The notes under the pieces: generated by a model
What the model was told of the DNA's origin: nothing
Databases searched by the model: none
What the model saw: only the letters and a program-made list of their open reading frames with translations
Assembly (NCBI GenBank): GCA_013298265.1
Contig: JAAFHE010000183.1
Location: forward strand, 1-7,238
Direction: 5' to 3'
DNA: 7,238 nucleotides
DNA from: Lysobacterales bacterium
GTDB lineage: Bacteria > Pseudomonadota > Gammaproteobacteria > Xanthomonadales > Rhodanobacteraceae
In this document: positions 5,663-7,238 of the stretch, one piece after another
How the letters are laid out: each line of letters opens with the position of its first letter
Position numbering within the stretch: position 1 is the stretch's first letter
Made by a program: the position numbers and the translations under genes

Positions 5663-6145
5663 TCACAGGAGCTCGCATAGATAGAACGTGTCGCAGCTGA
5701 AATGTCCGGTACCACCCAGTGGGCCATCGATGCGATGGAAACCGGCCTTGACGTAGAGCGCCTGGGCTGCGTCCATGCCGTGCAGGGTTTCCAGATAGCA
5801 GCGCCGGTAGCCCAGTTCGCGCGCGCGCGCGAGGCAGCGCTCGATCAGCGCGCGACCTGCGCCCTGTCCGCGCAGCGCGGGCAGGAAGTACATTTTGCGC
5901 AATTCGCAGGTGTCCGTGTCGCCGCCGATCAGCGCGGCCACGCCTCCGCCGCCGAGCACGGTGCCGTCCTGCTCGACCGCGAAATACGCCGCGCCGGGTA
6001 TCGCATAGGCCTGCGCCATCGTGTCGACCTCGGCGTCATGGATCGCGAACCCCGGGCCGCTGGCACCAAATTCGGGCATGACCGTACGGATGATGGCGGC
6101 AATGGCGGCGTTGTCGGCGGGCGAGATGGTGCGTATCGAGTACAT
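5663..6145 (-). CDS. GNAT family N-acetyltransferase
   Basis: This is a single-domain 160-residue acetyltransferase of the GNAT superfamily, which transfers acetyl from acetyl-CoA to an amine. The pyrophosphate-binding motif A is clear: the LRKMYFLP strand (82-89), then RGQGAG (92-97) fitting R/Q-x-x-G-x-G/A, then the helix RALIERCLARARELGY. Motif B follows in YLETLHGMDAAQALYVKAGF. The N-terminal part (IIRTVMPEFGASGPGFAIHDAE) is characteristic of a common uncharacterised proteobacterial subgroup, so the acceptor is unknown. The ATG at 6145 is preferred; a TTG at 6157 would add four residues. No good Shine-Dalgarno precedes either. The downstream gap to the HSD10-like gene (115 nt) has its own possible promoter, so co-transcription is not implied. 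Confidence 0.88.
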   Translation of the reverse strand: MYSIRTISPADNAAIAAIIRTVMPEFGASGPGFAIHDAEVDTMAQAYAIPGAAYFAVEQDGTVLGGGGVAALIGGDTDTCELRKMYFLPALRGQGAGRALIERCLARARELGYRRCYLETLHGMDAAQALYVKAGFHRIDGPLGGTGHFSCDTFYLCELL

Positions 6146-6233
6146 GGCAACAATCAAGTGGGCGAGGAATGGGAACGCGGGGGCTGTCGGTGTAAGCGAT
6201 AGCGCGGTGACGCGGCAAGTGTGCCCGTCGTTT

Positions 6234-6262
6234 CGGCCGCCGCAGACCGGTCAAAGCGGCCG
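6234..6262 (-). terminator. Inverted repeat over the stop of the cyanophycinase-like gene
   Basis: CGGCCGC (6234-6240) and GCGGCCG (6256-6262) are complementary over 7 bp around 15 nt, with the palindrome GACCGGTC in the loop. The distal arm lies in the last codons and the loop contains the TGA. AAACG follows in the transcript and there is no U-run. A role in transcript ending is only possible. Confidence 0.25.
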
Positions 6263-7060
6263 GCGAAAATCGAGGTCGTAGCGCGTGCCGTGCACGAGTA
6301 CATGCAGGTGCAGGTTGGTGATCGAGATCGGTGCCTGCGGTCCGGCTTCGGTGATATTGGTGGGACCGACGTCGCTGGGATCGATGAGCGTGATGCCGCC
6401 GTGGCCGACGACTTCAAGCACGTTGTCCGGACCGATGAACGCGGCGGTATCCGCGTCGAGGCCCAGGCCGAGCGCGAACGGATTGAGCGCCAGCGCGCCG
6501 AGCAGGCGGCCTATGCGGTCGCTCGCGGCGCCGCCCTGGTCGATGACCACTCGGTTGGTAAGGCCCAGTCCTGGCGCGAGCGTGACGGCACCCATGCGCG
6601 GTGTGGTGCCGGACTCTCCGGCTGCGAGCATGTGCTCGGTCAGCACAGCGGCACCGGCGCCGAGTCCGGCGATGGGCGCTCCGTCGGCATTGCGCCGGCG
6701 CAACAGTTTGGCCAGGCTGGTGCCGCCGACCAGGGTTGTCAGTTTCAGCGGATGAATCGTCGCGAGCACGACCAGGTCGGAATTTTCGATCGCGCCCAGC
6801 GCTTCCGGGCGTTCCGCATCGGCACGCGAGGCCAGGTGCACGCGACGCACGCCACCGGCTCCCTGGGCGAGCAGGGCGGTCTCGATCTCGTCGAGCCCCC
6901 GTGTATCGAGCTCACCGGCGACGAGAAAACACACGTGTGCGCGCTGTGAACAGATCGACAGAAGTCGGCGTGTGAGGCGCTGCTCGGTATCGAGGCCGGC
7001 GAAGACGCCGATGGCTATCAGGTGACCACGGGATTGATCGGGAGCTAGGCGAGCGGGCAC
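6251..7060 (-). CDS. Cyanophycinase-fold (peptidase S51-like) protein lacking catalytic motifs
   Basis: This 269-residue protein aligns by eye along its length with cyanophycinases, the serine peptidases that cut cyanophycin into beta-Asp-Arg dipeptides. The scaffold blocks are kept: LTTLVGGTSLAKLLR (107-121), AGAAVL (135-140), VVIDQ (171-175), RIGRLLGALALNP (182-194), GLGLDADTAAFI and the C-terminal LHVLVHGTRYDLDFRRP. The active-site motifs are not. The nucleophile motif GTSAGA reads GLGAGA, with G134 where serine should be. DQHF reads DQGG, with G176 replacing the catalytic histidine. TGGDQ reads TIHPL (101-105). Hydrolysis by the family mechanism is therefore unlikely. The start is the GTG at 7060, which follows GGAAG by 5 nt; the longer frame to 7207 would run through the hairpin closing the upstream gene. 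It has no signal peptide. Its role is unknown. Confidence 0.8.
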   Translation of the reverse strand: MPARLAPDQSRGHLIAIGVFAGLDTEQRLTRRLLSICSQRAHVCFLVAGELDTRGLDEIETALLAQGAGGVRRVHLASRADAERPEALGAIENSDLVVLATIHPLKLTTLVGGTSLAKLLRRRNADGAPIAGLGAGAAVLTEHMLAAGESGTTPRMGAVTLAPGLGLTNRVVIDQGGAASDRIGRLLGALALNPFALGLGLDADTAAFIGPDNVLEVVGHGGITLIDPSDVGPTNITEAGPQAPISITNLHLHVLVHGTRYDLDFRRPL

Positions 7061-7065
7061 AGCTA

Positions 7066-7070
7066 CTTCC
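7066..7070 (-). promoter_or_regulatory. Ribosome binding site of the cyanophycinase-like gene
   Basis: GGAAG on the minus strand lies 5 nt before the GTG at 7060. It decides the start, because the region above contains an intergenic hairpin. Confidence 0.6.
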
Positions 7071-7088
7071 GGCGACGGTGGTGCCGCG

Positions 7089-7097
7089 ATGGTAGCA
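7089..7097 (-). promoter_or_regulatory. Possible extended -10 of the cyanophycinase-like gene
   Basis: TGCTACCAT on the minus strand has the TGn extension and four of six -10 bases. It would start a transcript near 7082, about 22 nt above the GTG. There is no -35 match. Confidence 0.25.
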
Positions 7098-7137
7098 GTG
7101 CGTCCGGTTCTGTGCGTGTCGTGCGGCAGTGCCGCGA

Positions 7138-7176
7138 TGCGGCGGGCGCCGGCGCTTTGCACCGGCGCCCGCCGCA
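7138..7176 (-). terminator. 15-bp GC-rich hairpin after the right-edge gene
   Basis: TGCGGCGGGCGCCGG (7138-7152) pairs perfectly with CCGGCGCCCGCCGCA (7162-7176) around a 9-nt loop. In the minus direction it begins 9 nt after the stop of the right-edge gene, and no U-run follows. Its position and build match the hairpin at 1608-1647. Confidence 0.55.
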
Positions 7177-7185
7177 GTCGCCTGT

Positions 7186-7238
7186 TCAGTTGGGATAGAT
7201 CGTGCACGTCACTTCGTTGATGCTGCGGCTGACGCAGC
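7186..7238 (-). CDS. C-terminal end of an unidentified protein, cut by window edge
   Basis: Seventeen codons (after two partial bases) read CVSRSINEVTCTIYPN and end in TGA at 7188-7186. The strong hairpin just beyond the stop supports this being a genuine gene end. Two cysteines nine residues apart near the C-terminus would suit a secreted or periplasmic protein with a disulphide, but so short a tail identifies no family. Confidence 0.45.
   Translation of the reverse strand, partial: CVSRSINEVTCTIYPN

Noticed and set aside
6221..6949. 242-codon plus-strand frame opposite the cyanophycinase-like gene
   Set aside because: Its composition looks like a shadow frame, whereas the minus strand shows a family-level match with a ribosome binding site.
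7061..7207. N-terminal extension of the cyanophycinase-like protein from the GTG at 7207
   Set aside because: It would translate the 15-bp hairpin that follows the upstream gene's stop and overlap that gene's last codons; the GTG at 7060 has a proper ribosome binding site.
1..7238. CRISPR array, tRNA, insertion sequence or phage genes
   Set aside because: I saw no regularly spaced repeats, no tRNA T-loop pattern in a foldable context, and no transposase, integrase or phage structural coding in any frame.

Overview
The window is GC-rich chromosomal DNA, probably from a gammaproteobacterium. The best lineage clue is an EF-P paralogue of the EfpL/YeiP type at 3943-4506. The general make-up recalls the Xanthomonadales/Nevskiales side of the class, but that is an inference and I cannot place the genus. 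I see no tRNA, rRNA, CRISPR array, insertion sequence or phage gene.

Layout. On the minus strand, 1-1099 holds two methionine-salvage genes, mtnB followed by mtnD, joined by an ATGA start/stop overlap; mtnD runs off the left edge. Next is a long stretch without a convincing gene (1100-1654). It contains an AT-rich core with one perfect and one near-perfect DnaA box and several GATC sites, so it looks like a replication origin, although no replication gene flanks it. At 1655-3133 (minus) lies a 12-14 TM amino-acid permease of the CAT/ApcT type, ending in a long GC-rich hairpin. A 146-bp divergent intergenic region separates it from a plus-strand Nudix hydrolase (3280-3867). That gene converges on efpL (3943-4506, minus). 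A 273-bp intergenic region above efpL contains a dense run of hairpins at 4564-4672. An HSD10-like short-chain dehydrogenase follows (4780-5547, minus), then a GNAT acetyltransferase (5663-6145, minus) and a cyanophycinase-fold protein (6251-7060, minus) that has lost the family's catalytic motifs. The right edge holds the last 17 codons of another minus-strand gene, closed by a 15-bp hairpin.

How the genes relate. Only mtnB and mtnD form an evident operon. Their enzymes carry out two of the later steps that recycle 5'-methylthioadenosine to methionine, and the intervening enolase-phosphatase step (mtnC) is presumably encoded beyond the left edge. The other genes look like single transcription units with separate housekeeping jobs: amino-acid uptake, nucleotide-type hydrolysis, relief of ribosome stalling, acyl-CoA oxidation and acetyl transfer.

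The most unusual items are the degenerate cyanophycinase homologue, the origin-like intergenic region, and the hairpin cluster upstream of efpL.
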